Origin: Streptococcus sp. S5
Lineage (GTDB): Bacteria > Bacillota > Bacilli > Lactobacillales > Streptococcaceae
Assembly (NCBI RefSeq): GCF_034134805.1
Contig: NZ_CP139419.1
Location: forward strand, 310,001 to 374,000
DNA: 64,000 nt
Direction of reading: 5' to 3'
The notes beneath the pieces were generated by a model that made no database searches, had not been told where the DNA came from, and saw only the letters and a program-made list of their open reading frames with translations. This document shows positions 55,805 through 64,000 of the stretch, in pieces; within the stretch, counting starts at the first letter, position 1; each line of letters starts with the position of its first letter. Both the position numbers and the translations under genes were made by a program.

Positions 55805-57005
55805 AGTAGGAAAGAGATTTTGTTGGACGATATTTTTCGTCTTTATTTATGTTTTGGGAAGTAAAATTTCCCTGCCTTTTGTTGACTTATCAAAGGCCTT
55901 GAGACTCAATGAGGGAACGACAACGGGCTTGCAGCTCTCAAGCGCTGTGATGGGGGGAAATCTCCGCGGGATGTCGATCTTTTCGATCGGTCTATCCCCA
56001 TGGATGTCTTCCATGATTTTGTGGCGGATGTTTACCGTTTCAAAACGCTTTAACCTCGAAAAAACCAGCACGGAGATAGTGGAGCGGCGAAAGATGTACG
56101 TGACCTTGGCGCTCGCCATCGTCCAGTCTTTGGCAGTGGCCATGTATCTCCCCTTGAAGACAGGGTTGAACCCCGGACTTGTCATTGCGGTCAATACCAT
56201 GATTATGGTAGCCGGAGCCTTCTTTTTAGTTTGGCTCTCCGATCTAAATGCCGCTTTGGGCCTTGGAAGTTCTGTTGTGATCATGATGGCTGGGATGGTT
56301 ATGTACCTGCCAGAAGATGTGATGCAGACCCTTTCAAGTGTCAATAATATCCCAGAGATCGCTTATGTTCTGGGCGTGATTTTTATCTTGATTTTTGTCT
56401 ATGTGGCAGTCTTGGTGGAATATTCCAAGTACCAGATTCCTGTCAATAAATTAGGGATCCACAACAACTTGAAAAGTTATACTTTTTTGGATATCAAGCT
56501 CAACCCAGCAGGAGGGATGCCCTTTATGTACGCCATGACCTTGGTGTCCATTCCTCAGTATGCCATGCTCTTGATCTTGTCTATGGATTCCAATGCCAAG
56601 TGGGCTGCTCGTTTAGCCAAACACTTGGTGATGGGAGATCCGATTTGGATCCTTCTTTACATTCTGATGATCGCCCTTCTCTCTTTTGCTTTTGCCTTTG
56701 TCAATGTAAACGGAGAAGAAATTGCAGATAAGATGATGAAGGCTTCCGAGTATATCGATCATGTCTATCCTGGAGCAGATACACGTCGCTATATCAATAA
56801 AATTGTGCTACGCTTGACGGTTTTTGGGACCTTGTATCTGATCCTCTTCACGGCGCTTCCTTTTTCTCTCCTGTTATGGGATAAGGATCTCTTGCGCTTG
56901 ACCATGATTCCAGGAACCTTCCTCATGTTTGTCGGGATGATTTACAATATCCGAGAAGAAATTCGTGCCCTTCGTGTGAATCAACGTTATACAAGAATAT
57001 TCTAG
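55788..57005 (+). CDS. secY2: Accessory Sec translocon channel SecY2
   Basis: 405-residue polytopic membrane protein with about ten hydrophobic segments, forming the dedicated channel for SRRP export. It starts MLKRSEVGKRFCWTIFFVFI. It has the shortened cytoplasmic loops typical of SecY2 relative to SecY (about 430-440). Recognisable SecY-like pieces include VNKLGIHNNLKSYTFLDIKL and GGMPFMYAMTLVSIPQYAML. It works with SecA2 and Asp1-3. The RBS is weak, and a short overlapping ORF may couple translation. It is nine bases ahead of asp1. Confidence 0.93.
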   Translation: MLKRSEVGKRFCWTIFFVFIYVLGSKISLPFVDLSKALRLNEGTTTGLQLSSAVMGGNLRGMSIFSIGLSPWMSSMILWRMFTVSKRFNLEKTSTEIVERRKMYVTLALAIVQSLAVAMYLPLKTGLNPGLVIAVNTMIMVAGAFFLVWLSDLNAALGLGSSVVIMMAGMVMYLPEDVMQTLSSVNNIPEIAYVLGVIFILIFVYVAVLVEYSKYQIPVNKLGIHNNLKSYTFLDIKLNPAGGMPFMYAMTLVSIPQYAMLLILSMDSNAKWAARLAKHLVMGDPIWILLYILMIALLSFAFAFVNVNGEEIADKMMKASEYIDHVYPGADTRRYINKIVLRLTVFGTLYLILFTALPFSLLLWDKDLLRLTMIPGTFLMFVGMIYNIREEIRALRVNQRYTRIF

Positions 57006-57013
57006 GAGTAACC

Positions 57014-58603
57014 ATGTATTATTTTGTACCAGCCTGGTATGGAACGGACCGCATCTGGCAGCAAACAGCTACCCCTTGGTACTGGATGCGAGAGTCCATT
57101 GAATTTGACGATACCATTAATCAAGTTCGTATTTTTCAAGAAGCAGAAATGGATCGGATCTTATTGTTGCCTCAATATAGTCCACAACTGCGCTATTTTT
57201 TGCACCGCCAAGATTTGTTAGAGACAGATGTGCTTTCGATTTTTGATAAGATCCAACAGGTTCCGTCTGATTTGGCTATGCGCCCAGTTCAGCTTCAGGA
57301 CATCGAATGGCCGAGTGAGACCACTTTTTCCTATACTCCCTTTTTGGTGATGGCATTTCGAAAGGGCCACCACCTAGCGAAACTTGATATGGGAGTGGAT
57401 GGAAACCTTCTCTCTTTGACCCGTTATAAGAATGACGAGATCAGCTACATCGAGTACTTAGATGATCGTGGCTTTATCTCTAGTAGAATCTACTACAATG
57501 AGGGAAAACCCTATTTCCAAGAGTATCTGAGTTTTGATGGGCAATGGGTTTTGAGAGAGATGCTGATCGAAGAGAACCACTCCGTCATGGTCAATGAAGC
57601 TTTCTTTCATGCCTTCAAAAAAGAAAGCTATGCCAATATGGGAGACGTTGTCGCTGAAAAAATGAAAGAGCAGCTAGCAACCTTGGTTCCAGGACGAGAT
57701 CAGTTGGTTTTGGCAGCTCATCCAGCAAATTTGGCCTTTTTACAAGATACGGCAAGTAGCGTCAAGAAAGTCTTGTCTTTCTATGGGGATCGTCAGCCCT
57801 TGTCTGCCGAAAACTTTGCCCTCTATTTTGATATGATTGATGCCCAGCTCTTGATCACAGATAGTGAAAAAACCAAAGAAGCGATTGGAGTCTTTTCTCC
57901 TAGCTTGGCTCAAAAGACACACCGGATTACCTCTTTTGATTCCCGCCTCCGTTTGGGATCTAGTCAGGAACGTAAGGAATCAAAGATTTACTTTTATGTC
58001 AACGAAGCCGAGCTTCCAAGTAAGAGCCAGCTCAAGAAGGTTCTGGAAGTGTTGGTGCAACATCCTTTATTTGAAGTTGTTTTTGCATTTTACAATGGCT
58101 CGCCGGAGCGTGTTAAGGAATTAGAAGGGCAACTCGAGGAATTGATCGCTAGCGAGCAGGATTTGCATCTGGTTCAATCACCAGCCCAAATAGAAGGGCT
58201 TGGGGAAAACCAGATCATCGATGAAGAGTCCGTACAAGATGCACCGGACTATCGCTTTGTAGTTAAGAATTTTTCAAATGAAAATGACATTATTCAAGAG
58301 TTGGAAAAAACACGCTTGATCGTAGATTTAAGCGAGGAACCCAACCTCTATACGCAGATTGCAGGGATCTCTGCTGGGATTCCACAGGTCAACCGCGTCC
58401 AGACAGAATATGTCGATCATTTGAAAAATGGTTATGTCTTATCAAAGGGAGACAAGGAATTAGAAAAGGCGATTACTCACTTTTTATTGGAATTGAAGCC
58501 TTGGAACGAAGCCTTGGTCTACTCGATCGAAAAAATTCAAGAATACACCGGTCAACGCTTGATCGAGAAATGGGAAGGATGGATGAAAGAACGTCATGGA
58601 TAA
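57014..58603 (+). CDS. asp1: Accessory Sec system protein Asp1 (Gap1)
   Basis: 529-residue cytoplasmic protein with the Asp1 start YYFVPAWYGTDRIWQQTATP. In structures of the family it has a glycosyltransferase-B-like fold without activity. It forms a complex with Asp2 and Asp3 that brings glycosylated SRRP to SecA2. The C-terminal half has the residual GT-like segment VDLSEEPNLYTQIAGISAGIPQVN. RBS TAGGAGTAACC. Its last codons overlap asp2 by 8 bp. In S. parasanguinis the homologue is called Gap1 and is needed for mature Fap1. Confidence 0.93.
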   Translation: MYYFVPAWYGTDRIWQQTATPWYWMRESIEFDDTINQVRIFQEAEMDRILLLPQYSPQLRYFLHRQDLLETDVLSIFDKIQQVPSDLAMRPVQLQDIEWPSETTFSYTPFLVMAFRKGHHLAKLDMGVDGNLLSLTRYKNDEISYIEYLDDRGFISSRIYYNEGKPYFQEYLSFDGQWVLREMLIEENHSVMVNEAFFHAFKKESYANMGDVVAEKMKEQLATLVPGRDQLVLAAHPANLAFLQDTASSVKKVLSFYGDRQPLSAENFALYFDMIDAQLLITDSEKTKEAIGVFSPSLAQKTHRITSFDSRLRLGSSQERKESKIYFYVNEAELPSKSQLKKVLEVLVQHPLFEVVFAFYNGSPERVKELEGQLEELIASEQDLHLVQSPAQIEGLGENQIIDEESVQDAPDYRFVVKNFSNENDIIQELEKTRLIVDLSEEPNLYTQIAGISAGIPQVNRVQTEYVDHLKNGYVLSKGDKELEKAITHFLLELKPWNEALVYSIEKIQEYTGQRLIEKWEGWMKERHG

Positions 58604-60140
58604 AAAACAACAAATACCCCATATTCTCCAAATCGGCTCAAGCAGTTGGCAGGATCAAGTGGAGCTTCCTGCTGGACTAGGCTGGCACTTTTTTCAAGCT
58701 ACCACTCTTCCATCGCTCAAAGAGTATATGGAAGAAGAGGAAATCTCCAAATTCAAAGCCTTGATTCTGGAAAAGCCAGAAGATTTATTAGCTTTAGGAG
58801 AAGACCTGGCTTATTTCCAGCCTTATACTGTTTTTTATGATCAAAGCCATGAACTAGAGGCGCCTTCTGACGAATTGGCCCACCTCTTAAGACTCAAGCA
58901 AGCAAGACCCTGGGATTTCTCAAATAAGCATCAATTTCTCTATGTCTTAGAGCGCTTTTTATACGACAATCAATATGGAGATGCCTTTACGGTTCGTGAC
59001 CTGCTAGTGAGACCGGATTTTGCTGGCCAGCAAACGGTGCTGGGGCAACATTTTCTGAAGCTAGATGGATCATACGGTGAAGAGTTTACACCGATTGCTC
59101 AGTGGGTCTACAACTACGTGTATGATGCGAGTCGTCCCATCAATTTTTGGTTGGAATATGAAAAAGATCCAAGCTGTCAGCTGCAATTGCGGATTCAATT
59201 TTACCGCTTTGGTGCTCTGGGAGAGTGGGTCAAAGATGCAGTCTTTTCAGAAGAAGAGATGGAGCAACCACTAGAATTGGACGGAGCAGAACCTTATTAC
59301 TTAGCCTTTTCGCTGGAAGCAAAAGGAGAAGGGACGCTTACGATCGGAGCCTTACATAAGCGCTTGTCACATGGTCCTTTAGGAGAGATGACCGTAGGAG
59401 CTAAGACGCTACGGGACCACAAACGCCAAGAAATTTTTGCTTATTTCCATCCTGGCGATATGAAGCCACCTTTAAACATTTACTTTTCTGGGTATCGTCC
59501 GGCTGAAGGATTTGAAGGGTTTGGGATGATGCGTGCGATGGGGAGTCCCTTTATTCTCTTTTCTGACCCAAGACTGGAAGGTGGATCCTTCTATATGGGC
59601 TCAGAAGAATTGGAAAGTCAAATCACTGCTTTTATTGATCAGCACTTGGACTTGCTCGGCTTTGAGCCAAAAGATATGAATTTCTCTGGCTTGTCCATGG
59701 GGACCTTTGGTGCCCTTTACTATGGGGCTCTTTATTCTCCTCATGCGATCTTGGTCGGAAAACCCATTGTCAACCTGGGAGATGTCGCTGCCAACCTGAA
59801 ATTTAAACGCCCAGATGAGTTTGGAACGTCCTTGGATATGATGCAGTTGATCATTGGTCAAGTGTCGCAAGAAGGGATCGGTCAGCTCAATCAACGCTTC
59901 TGGGACCGGTTTAACCAGGCAGATTTCAAGGATACGATTTTAGCCCTTGCCTATATGAGAGATGATGACTACGACCAGCAGGCTTATCCAGATATTTTAG
60001 AGACCTTGTATGAATTGCCGGTTCGTATTATCAGCACTAGTCGTGCTGGTCGACACAACGATGCGAGTGGTCCGATCATTGAGTGGTTTGTGACCCAGTA
60101 CAAAGAAATCATGGAAAGAGACTTTGGAAGAAACCAATGA
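58596..60140 (+). CDS. asp2: Accessory Sec system protein Asp2 (Gap2), SRRP O-acetyltransferase
   Basis: 514 residues. Asp2 takes part in SRRP export and, in S. gordonii, O-acetylates GlcNAc on the SRRP with a Ser-Asp-His triad. Here the nucleophile elbow is FSGLSMGTFGALYYG (about residue 368). The His is likely that of STSRAGRHNDASGP near the C-terminus, and DDDYDQQAY is a nearby acidic candidate. The N-terminal half is a beta-rich accessory domain. It overlaps asp1 (8 bp) and asp3 (ATGA, 4 bp), so the Asp1-3 complex is translated in a coupled way. Confidence 0.93.
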   Translation: MDKKQQIPHILQIGSSSWQDQVELPAGLGWHFFQATTLPSLKEYMEEEEISKFKALILEKPEDLLALGEDLAYFQPYTVFYDQSHELEAPSDELAHLLRLKQARPWDFSNKHQFLYVLERFLYDNQYGDAFTVRDLLVRPDFAGQQTVLGQHFLKLDGSYGEEFTPIAQWVYNYVYDASRPINFWLEYEKDPSCQLQLRIQFYRFGALGEWVKDAVFSEEEMEQPLELDGAEPYYLAFSLEAKGEGTLTIGALHKRLSHGPLGEMTVGAKTLRDHKRQEIFAYFHPGDMKPPLNIYFSGYRPAEGFEGFGMMRAMGSPFILFSDPRLEGGSFYMGSEELESQITAFIDQHLDLLGFEPKDMNFSGLSMGTFGALYYGALYSPHAILVGKPIVNLGDVAANLKFKRPDEFGTSLDMMQLIIGQVSQEGIGQLNQRFWDRFNQADFKDTILALAYMRDDDYDQQAYPDILETLYELPVRIISTSRAGRHNDASGPIIEWFVTQYKEIMERDFGRNQ

Positions 60141-60607
60141 TAAAAATAAAAGAAAATGAAAGCAGACGAATCTACTGGGGCGATACTGTTCTAGCAGATT
60201 ATCTTTGGGGGTCGACCATTCAGGCGACTGCCCAAGGAAGCGTTCAGTTTCAGAACCCCCTCATGCCATCTGGTCAAGTGCTGAAAACTTGGCATTCGCA
60301 GACAAATTTTGGCGCAACTCGTCAAATTCCTAGTCTGCCTCTGCTCAAAAGAGAGCAAGATTATGAACTGGTTATCACGATGGAAGCGACTCCGGCTCAT
60401 ACCGTTATGGTAGAAATCGTCTTCAAAGATCGCTTTGGAGAGGTCGTTGGCCGTCGAGTAACCGCAGAAGGTCGCTTGCCGTTTACCTATCCAGATCAAG
60501 CATACGCCTATGAAGTACGCTTGCTCAGTGCAGGTTTGCAAGAGTTTACCTTCCACTATTTCACGATTCAACCAATATCGTCTGAGGGAGCAGAAGTTCT
60601 CGAATAG
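60137..60607 (+). CDS. asp3: Accessory Sec system protein Asp3 (Gap3)
   Basis: 156 residues, the smallest member of the Asp1-2-3 complex, with a carbohydrate-binding-module-like beta fold in known structures. Recognisable by [18 protein letters not shown] and [16 protein letters not shown] place the start at the ATG overlapping the asp2 stop (60137), preceded by GGAAG. The open frame extends back to 60083 inside asp2 but without an RBS. It binds Asp1 and Asp2 and stabilises them (Gap3-Gap1 in S. parasanguinis). Confidence 0.9.
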   Translation: MIKIKENESRRIYWGDTVLADYLWGSTIQATAQGSVQFQNPLMPSGQVLKTWHSQTNFGATRQIPSLPLLKREQDYELVITMEATPAHTVMVEIVFKDRFGEVVGRRVTAEGRLPFTYPDQAYAYEVRLLSAGLQEFTFHYFTIQPISSEGAEVLE

Positions 60608-60638
60608 ACGAACATCACTGCAAAAAAAGAGGATTACA

Positions 60639-63017
60639 TTGGATTACGTTAAATTAAGAAACATCAAAAAAATCTTAAAAGAAGTCAATAGCTGGAAGGA
60701 TGACATGGCCCGCTTGACGGATCAACAACTACAGGAGAAGACTGTGGAATTTCGGGAACGTCTAGCAGAGGGTGAGACCTTGGATGATCTCTTACCGGAA
60801 GCATTTGCAGTTGCGCGGGAAGCTGATAAACGGGTCTTGGGCATGTTTCCTTATGACGTGCAAGTCATGGGAGGGATTGTCCTCCACCAAGGCAATGTCG
60901 CTGAAATGAATACCGGTGAAGGAAAGACCTTGACGGCAACTATGCCGGTTTATCTCAATGCCTTAGAGGGCAAAGGGGTCATGGTTATTACGACCAATAC
61001 CTATCTGGCAACTCGGGATGCAGAAGAGATGGGACAGGTCTACCGCTTTTTGGGCTTGACTGTTGGAGTTCCCTTGAAACAATCAGAAGACGAAGAATTA
61101 GATCCAGAAGTCAAACGGGAGATTTACCGGTCAGATGTCATTTATACGACTAATACTAGTCTGGGCTTTGACTATTTAACAGAGAACTTGACGGCTTCTG
61201 CAGATGGCCAATTTTTGGCAGACTTCAATTACGCCATTGTTGATGAGATTGATTCGGTGCTCCTTGATAGTGCTCAGACTCCCTTGATTATTTCTGGTTC
61301 TCCTCGGGTTCAGTCCAACCTTTATGGGATTATTGATACCCTGATCCAAACCTTCAAAGAAGGGGAAGACTTCAAGTTTGATGAAGAAAAGAAACGAGTT
61401 TGGTTGACTCGAAAAGGAGCTCATGCAGCAGAAGCCTTTCTAGCCATTCCCAACCTCTATGATCCCCAATACCGTGACTTGGTCCGCCATATCAGCTTAG
61501 CCCTGCAGGCCAATAAAAACTTTATTAAGGATAAGGATTATGTCATCCATCCCAATGTCGAAGGGCAACCGGAGATTGTCTTACTAGACCAGGCGACGGG
61601 GCGCTTGATGGAAATGACCCGTTTGCAAGGAGGACTCCACCAGGCGATTGAAGCCAAAGAGGGTCTCAAGCTGACCCAAGAAACACGGGCCATGGCTTCT
61701 ATTACTTACCAAAACCTCTTTAAGATGTTTCGGAAGTTGGGTGGCATGACTGGGACTGGGAAGGTCGCTGAGGCAGAGTTTCTTGATACCTATGCCATGT
61801 CAGTGATCAAGATCCCAACCAATCGCAAGAAGATCCGCAAGGATTTGCCAGATGAAATCTATCAGACCTTGCCAGAGAAAATCGTGGCTTCCTTGGATTA
61901 TGTGAAGAAGATCCACGAAAAGGGCAATCCGATTCTGGTCTTTGCCGGATCCGTTGAGATGTCGATTCTTTACTCGAATCTTCTTTTGCGGGAAGGGATT
62001 CCACACAATCTTCTTAATGCCAACAATGCTCCTCGAGAGGCCCAGATCATTAAGGAATCAGGTCGAAAAGGAGCTGTGACGGTTGCGACCTCAATGGCCG
62101 GTCGGGGAACCGATATCAAGTTGGGACCAGGAGTCGCTGAGTTAGGTGGCTTGGTGGTTGTTGGGACTGAGCGGATGATGAACCAGCGGATTGACCTTCA
62201 AATTCGGGGACGTTCAGGTCGCCAAGGAGATCCCGGTTTGACCAAGTTCTTCGTCTCTTTGGAAGACGATTTGATGAAAAACTGGGGGCCAGACTGGATC
62301 CAGGATACCTATCAAGACTATGATGTGGATGAGCGGATTGGTTCAGCCAAAGCTCTGACCAAGCGCAAGTATAGAAACTTGGTGGAACGGGCCCAAAATG
62401 CTAGTGAAAGTTCTGGTCAGGCCAGTCGTCGGATGACGTTAGAATTTGCGGAAAGCATGAACATTCAGCGTGCCATCGTCTACGAAGAGCGCGACCGCTT
62501 GATCAAACAAGAAGGACGCTTGGATGATATCGTTGAAAAAGTGCTTCGTTCCGTCTTTTCAAGTGTAGCCCATAAAAAAGAATACAAGGAACCGGTAGCT
62601 TTTTATCGCTATATGTTAGACAATGTGAGCTACCAAGTGGATCCAGAAAAGGCCCACCAAACCTTCCGTAGCAAGAAAACCAAAGAAAATTTCTTATGGG
62701 AGATTGCTAAAAGTGAGTTAGAAGCTAAGTATGAGATCCTAGGCACCGATGAGGTGATCGCCCAATTCCAGCGCATGGCCATTCTAAAAGCTATCGATGA
62801 AAACTGGGTCGAGCAGGTAGACTATCTGCAACAATTGCGCATGGCGCTCTCTGGTCAGTACACCAGTCAGAAAAACCCTTTGGTAGAATTTTTCCAAGAA
62901 GCCTACCAATCCTTTGAACGAATGAAAGAGGCGGCCAAAGAACAAATGGTCCGCAATCTCTTACTGAGTCGAGTAGAAATCAATAAAAAAGGGGAAATTG
63001 TCTTGCATTTCCCATAA
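60639..63017 (+). CDS. secA2: Accessory Sec ATPase SecA2
   Basis: 792-residue motor that drives SRRP export through SecY2. Walker [14 protein letters not shown], Walker B/DEAD-type [10 protein letters not shown], and helicase motifs [13 protein letters not shown] and [13 protein letters not shown] are intact. It lacks the C-terminal zinc/SecB-binding tail of housekeeping SecA, as expected for SecA2 (about 790 residues). The homologous start [13 protein letters not shown] corresponds to the TTG at 60639, six bases after AGAGGA. The frame is open back to 60510 inside asp3 without an RBS. TTG initiation may keep the level low. Confidence 0.95.
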   Translation: MDYVKLRNIKKILKEVNSWKDDMARLTDQQLQEKTVEFRERLAEGETLDDLLPEAFAVAREADKRVLGMFPYDVQVMGGIVLHQGNVAEMNTGEGKTLTATMPVYLNALEGKGVMVITTNTYLATRDAEEMGQVYRFLGLTVGVPLKQSEDEELDPEVKREIYRSDVIYTTNTSLGFDYLTENLTASADGQFLADFNYAIVDEIDSVLLDSAQTPLIISGSPRVQSNLYGIIDTLIQTFKEGEDFKFDEEKKRVWLTRKGAHAAEAFLAIPNLYDPQYRDLVRHISLALQANKNFIKDKDYVIHPNVEGQPEIVLLDQATGRLMEMTRLQGGLHQAIEAKEGLKLTQETRAMASITYQNLFKMFRKLGGMTGTGKVAEAEFLDTYAMSVIKIPTNRKKIRKDLPDEIYQTLPEKIVASLDYVKKIHEKGNPILVFAGSVEMSILYSNLLLREGIPHNLLNANNAPREAQIIKESGRKGAVTVATSMAGRGTDIKLGPGVAELGGLVVVGTERMMNQRIDLQIRGRSGRQGDPGLTKFFVSLEDDLMKNWGPDWIQDTYQDYDVDERIGSAKALTKRKYRNLVERAQNASESSGQASRRMTLEFAESMNIQRAIVYEERDRLIKQEGRLDDIVEKVLRSVFSSVAHKKEYKEPVAFYRYMLDNVSYQVDPEKAHQTFRSKKTKENFLWEIAKSELEAKYEILGTDEVIAQFQRMAILKAIDENWVEQVDYLQQLRMALSGQYTSQKNPLVEFFQEAYQSFERMKEAAKEQMVRNLLLSRVEINKKGEIVLHFP

Positions 63018-63028
63018 AAGAGGACATT

Positions 63029-64000
63029 ATGACAGTATACAATATCAACCTTGGAATCGGTTGGGCCAGCAGTGGTGTTGAGTATGCCCAGGCCTACCGT
63101 GCCCAGTTGTTACGCAATATCCATCAACCAGCCAAGTTTGTCTTTATGGATATGATTCTAGCCGATAATATCCAACATTTAACAGAAAATATCGGTTTTA
63201 AAAATGATGAAATCATCTGGCTCTATAGCCATTTTACAGATATAAAAATTGCGCCAACGACCTATACCATTGATCAGGTCTTAGCAGGATTTGCCGGAAA
63301 ACCGACTCGTGAAGAAGTCGATGGTAAGATCAAGCGCTTCTTTTATGAGGACCAGGACAACTTTTTGACCTGCTACCTGCGCGCAGAAAACAGTCCCTAT
63401 GTTGAACGTTGCGAGTACGTGTCTAGAGGAATTTTGGTGAGAAAGGATTATTTCTCCTATACCCGCTATTGTACTGAGTACTTTATTCCCAAAAACAATC
63501 AAGCCAACTTGATTGAGCGCCGTTTTTACAATGAAGACGGGACGGTTGCCTACAGCATGCAGATGGCAGATGGCCGCGAAATTTATCGTTTCCCAGATCG
63601 CTACCTAGTTGGTCGCCAAGAATTGATCCGCTACTTCATGCAAACTCTTCAATTGACCAAACAAGATCTGGTGATTTTGGATCGGGAAACTAATATCGGG
63701 CAGCCTATCTTTGAAGAAGCGCAAAAAGCCCGTCTGGGTGTGGTCGTTCACGCCGAGCACTTCAGTGCCAATAATGTTGATGATCAGTATATCCTGTGGA
63801 ACAACTACTACGAGTACCAATTTACCAATGCAGACAAGGTAGACTTCTTTATTGTCGCGACTGATCGCCAAAAAGAAATCTTGGCTGAGCAGTTTGCTAA
63901 ATACACCAACCATCAGCCGGCCATCTATACCATTCCGGTTGGGAGTCTTGCAAGCTTGCCACAAAACGAAAATCGCACCCCATTTTCTATGATTACTGCC
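63029..64000 (+). CDS. gtfA: SRRP O-GlcNAc transferase GtfA (Gtf1), truncated by the window edge
   Basis: First 324 codons of the catalytic subunit that, together with GtfB (Gtf2, expected just downstream), transfers GlcNAc from UDP-GlcNAc to Ser/Thr of the SRRP in the cytoplasm before export. The N-terminus TVYNINLGIGWASSGVEYAQ starts the Rossmann half of the GT-B fold. The substrate-binding extended-beta (DUF1975) insertion spans about residues 75-210. RLGVVVHAEHFSANNVDDQY opens the next part. RBS AAGAGGACATT, 11 bases after secA2. The C-terminal nucleotide-sugar half lies outside the window. Confidence 0.94.
   Translation, partial: MTVYNINLGIGWASSGVEYAQAYRAQLLRNIHQPAKFVFMDMILADNIQHLTENIGFKNDEIIWLYSHFTDIKIAPTTYTIDQVLAGFAGKPTREEVDGKIKRFFYEDQDNFLTCYLRAENSPYVERCEYVSRGILVRKDYFSYTRYCTEYFIPKNNQANLIERRFYNEDGTVAYSMQMADGREIYRFPDRYLVGRQELIRYFMQTLQLTKQDLVILDRETNIGQPIFEEAQKARLGVVVHAEHFSANNVDDQYILWNNYYEYQFTNADKVDFFIVATDRQKEILAEQFAKYTNHQPAIYTIPVGSLASLPQNENRTPFSMITA

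Overview
The window is a low-GC streptococcal chromosome segment, most like an oral mitis/sanguinis-group species and in particular Streptococcus parasanguinis. The basis is a dut - isochorismatase-like - radA - carbonic anhydrase cluster, an rnjB - estA pair, gltX, and a Fap1-type accessory Sec locus (gtf3, secY2, asp1/gap1, asp2/gap2, asp3/gap3, secA2, gtfA). The species call is inference; no rRNA gene is present.

Layout. 1-3.4 kb: gpsA (partial, minus strand), a class I glutamine-amidotransferase-like (C26) hydrolase, and an IS3-family insertion sequence with a dead transposase that split the hydrolase terminator. 3.4-6.8 kb (minus): an LPXTG surface protein built of pilin-type domains. 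7.2-10.3 kb: a housekeeping/competence-type operon (dut, cysteine hydrolase, radA) behind a ComX-type box, then a beta-carbonic anhydrase. 10.5-23.9 kb: one 4463-residue YSIRK/LPXTG adhesin made mostly of alternating isopeptide-type domains. 24.4-28.3 kb (minus): a wall-anchored GH66 dextranase. 28.3-31.2 kb: a decayed LPXTG gene end, an ABC permease/ATPase pair, and a structured gene-poor stretch. 31.2-36.1 kb: a hypothetical gene, rnjB, estA, gltX. 36.3-54.4 kb: three consecutive serine-rich repeat proteins (SRRPs). 54.6-64 kb: their glycosylation and export genes, running off the end inside gtfA.

How it works together. GtfA, with a partner beyond the window, should put GlcNAc on the Ser/Thr repeats and Gtf3 should extend it. 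Asp1-3, SecA2 and SecY2 export the glycoproteins, which carry KxYKxGKxW-type signal peptides, and sortase attaches them by LPXTG. Three architecturally different substrates sit in tandem upstream of one export machine. The first is interrupted by a stop codon that removes its anchor. The giant YSIRK adhesin uses the ordinary Sec route but carries what looks like the same N-terminal adhesin module as SRRP1 and SRRP3.

The most interesting signals are the three-substrate SRRP locus; the adhesin module shared across two export routes; two unexplained strong promoters that share an upstream element at identical spacing and drive stretches without convincing genes; and a pair of nearly identical inverted 180-bp repeats bracketing the 21-kb adhesin-dextranase-ABC segment.
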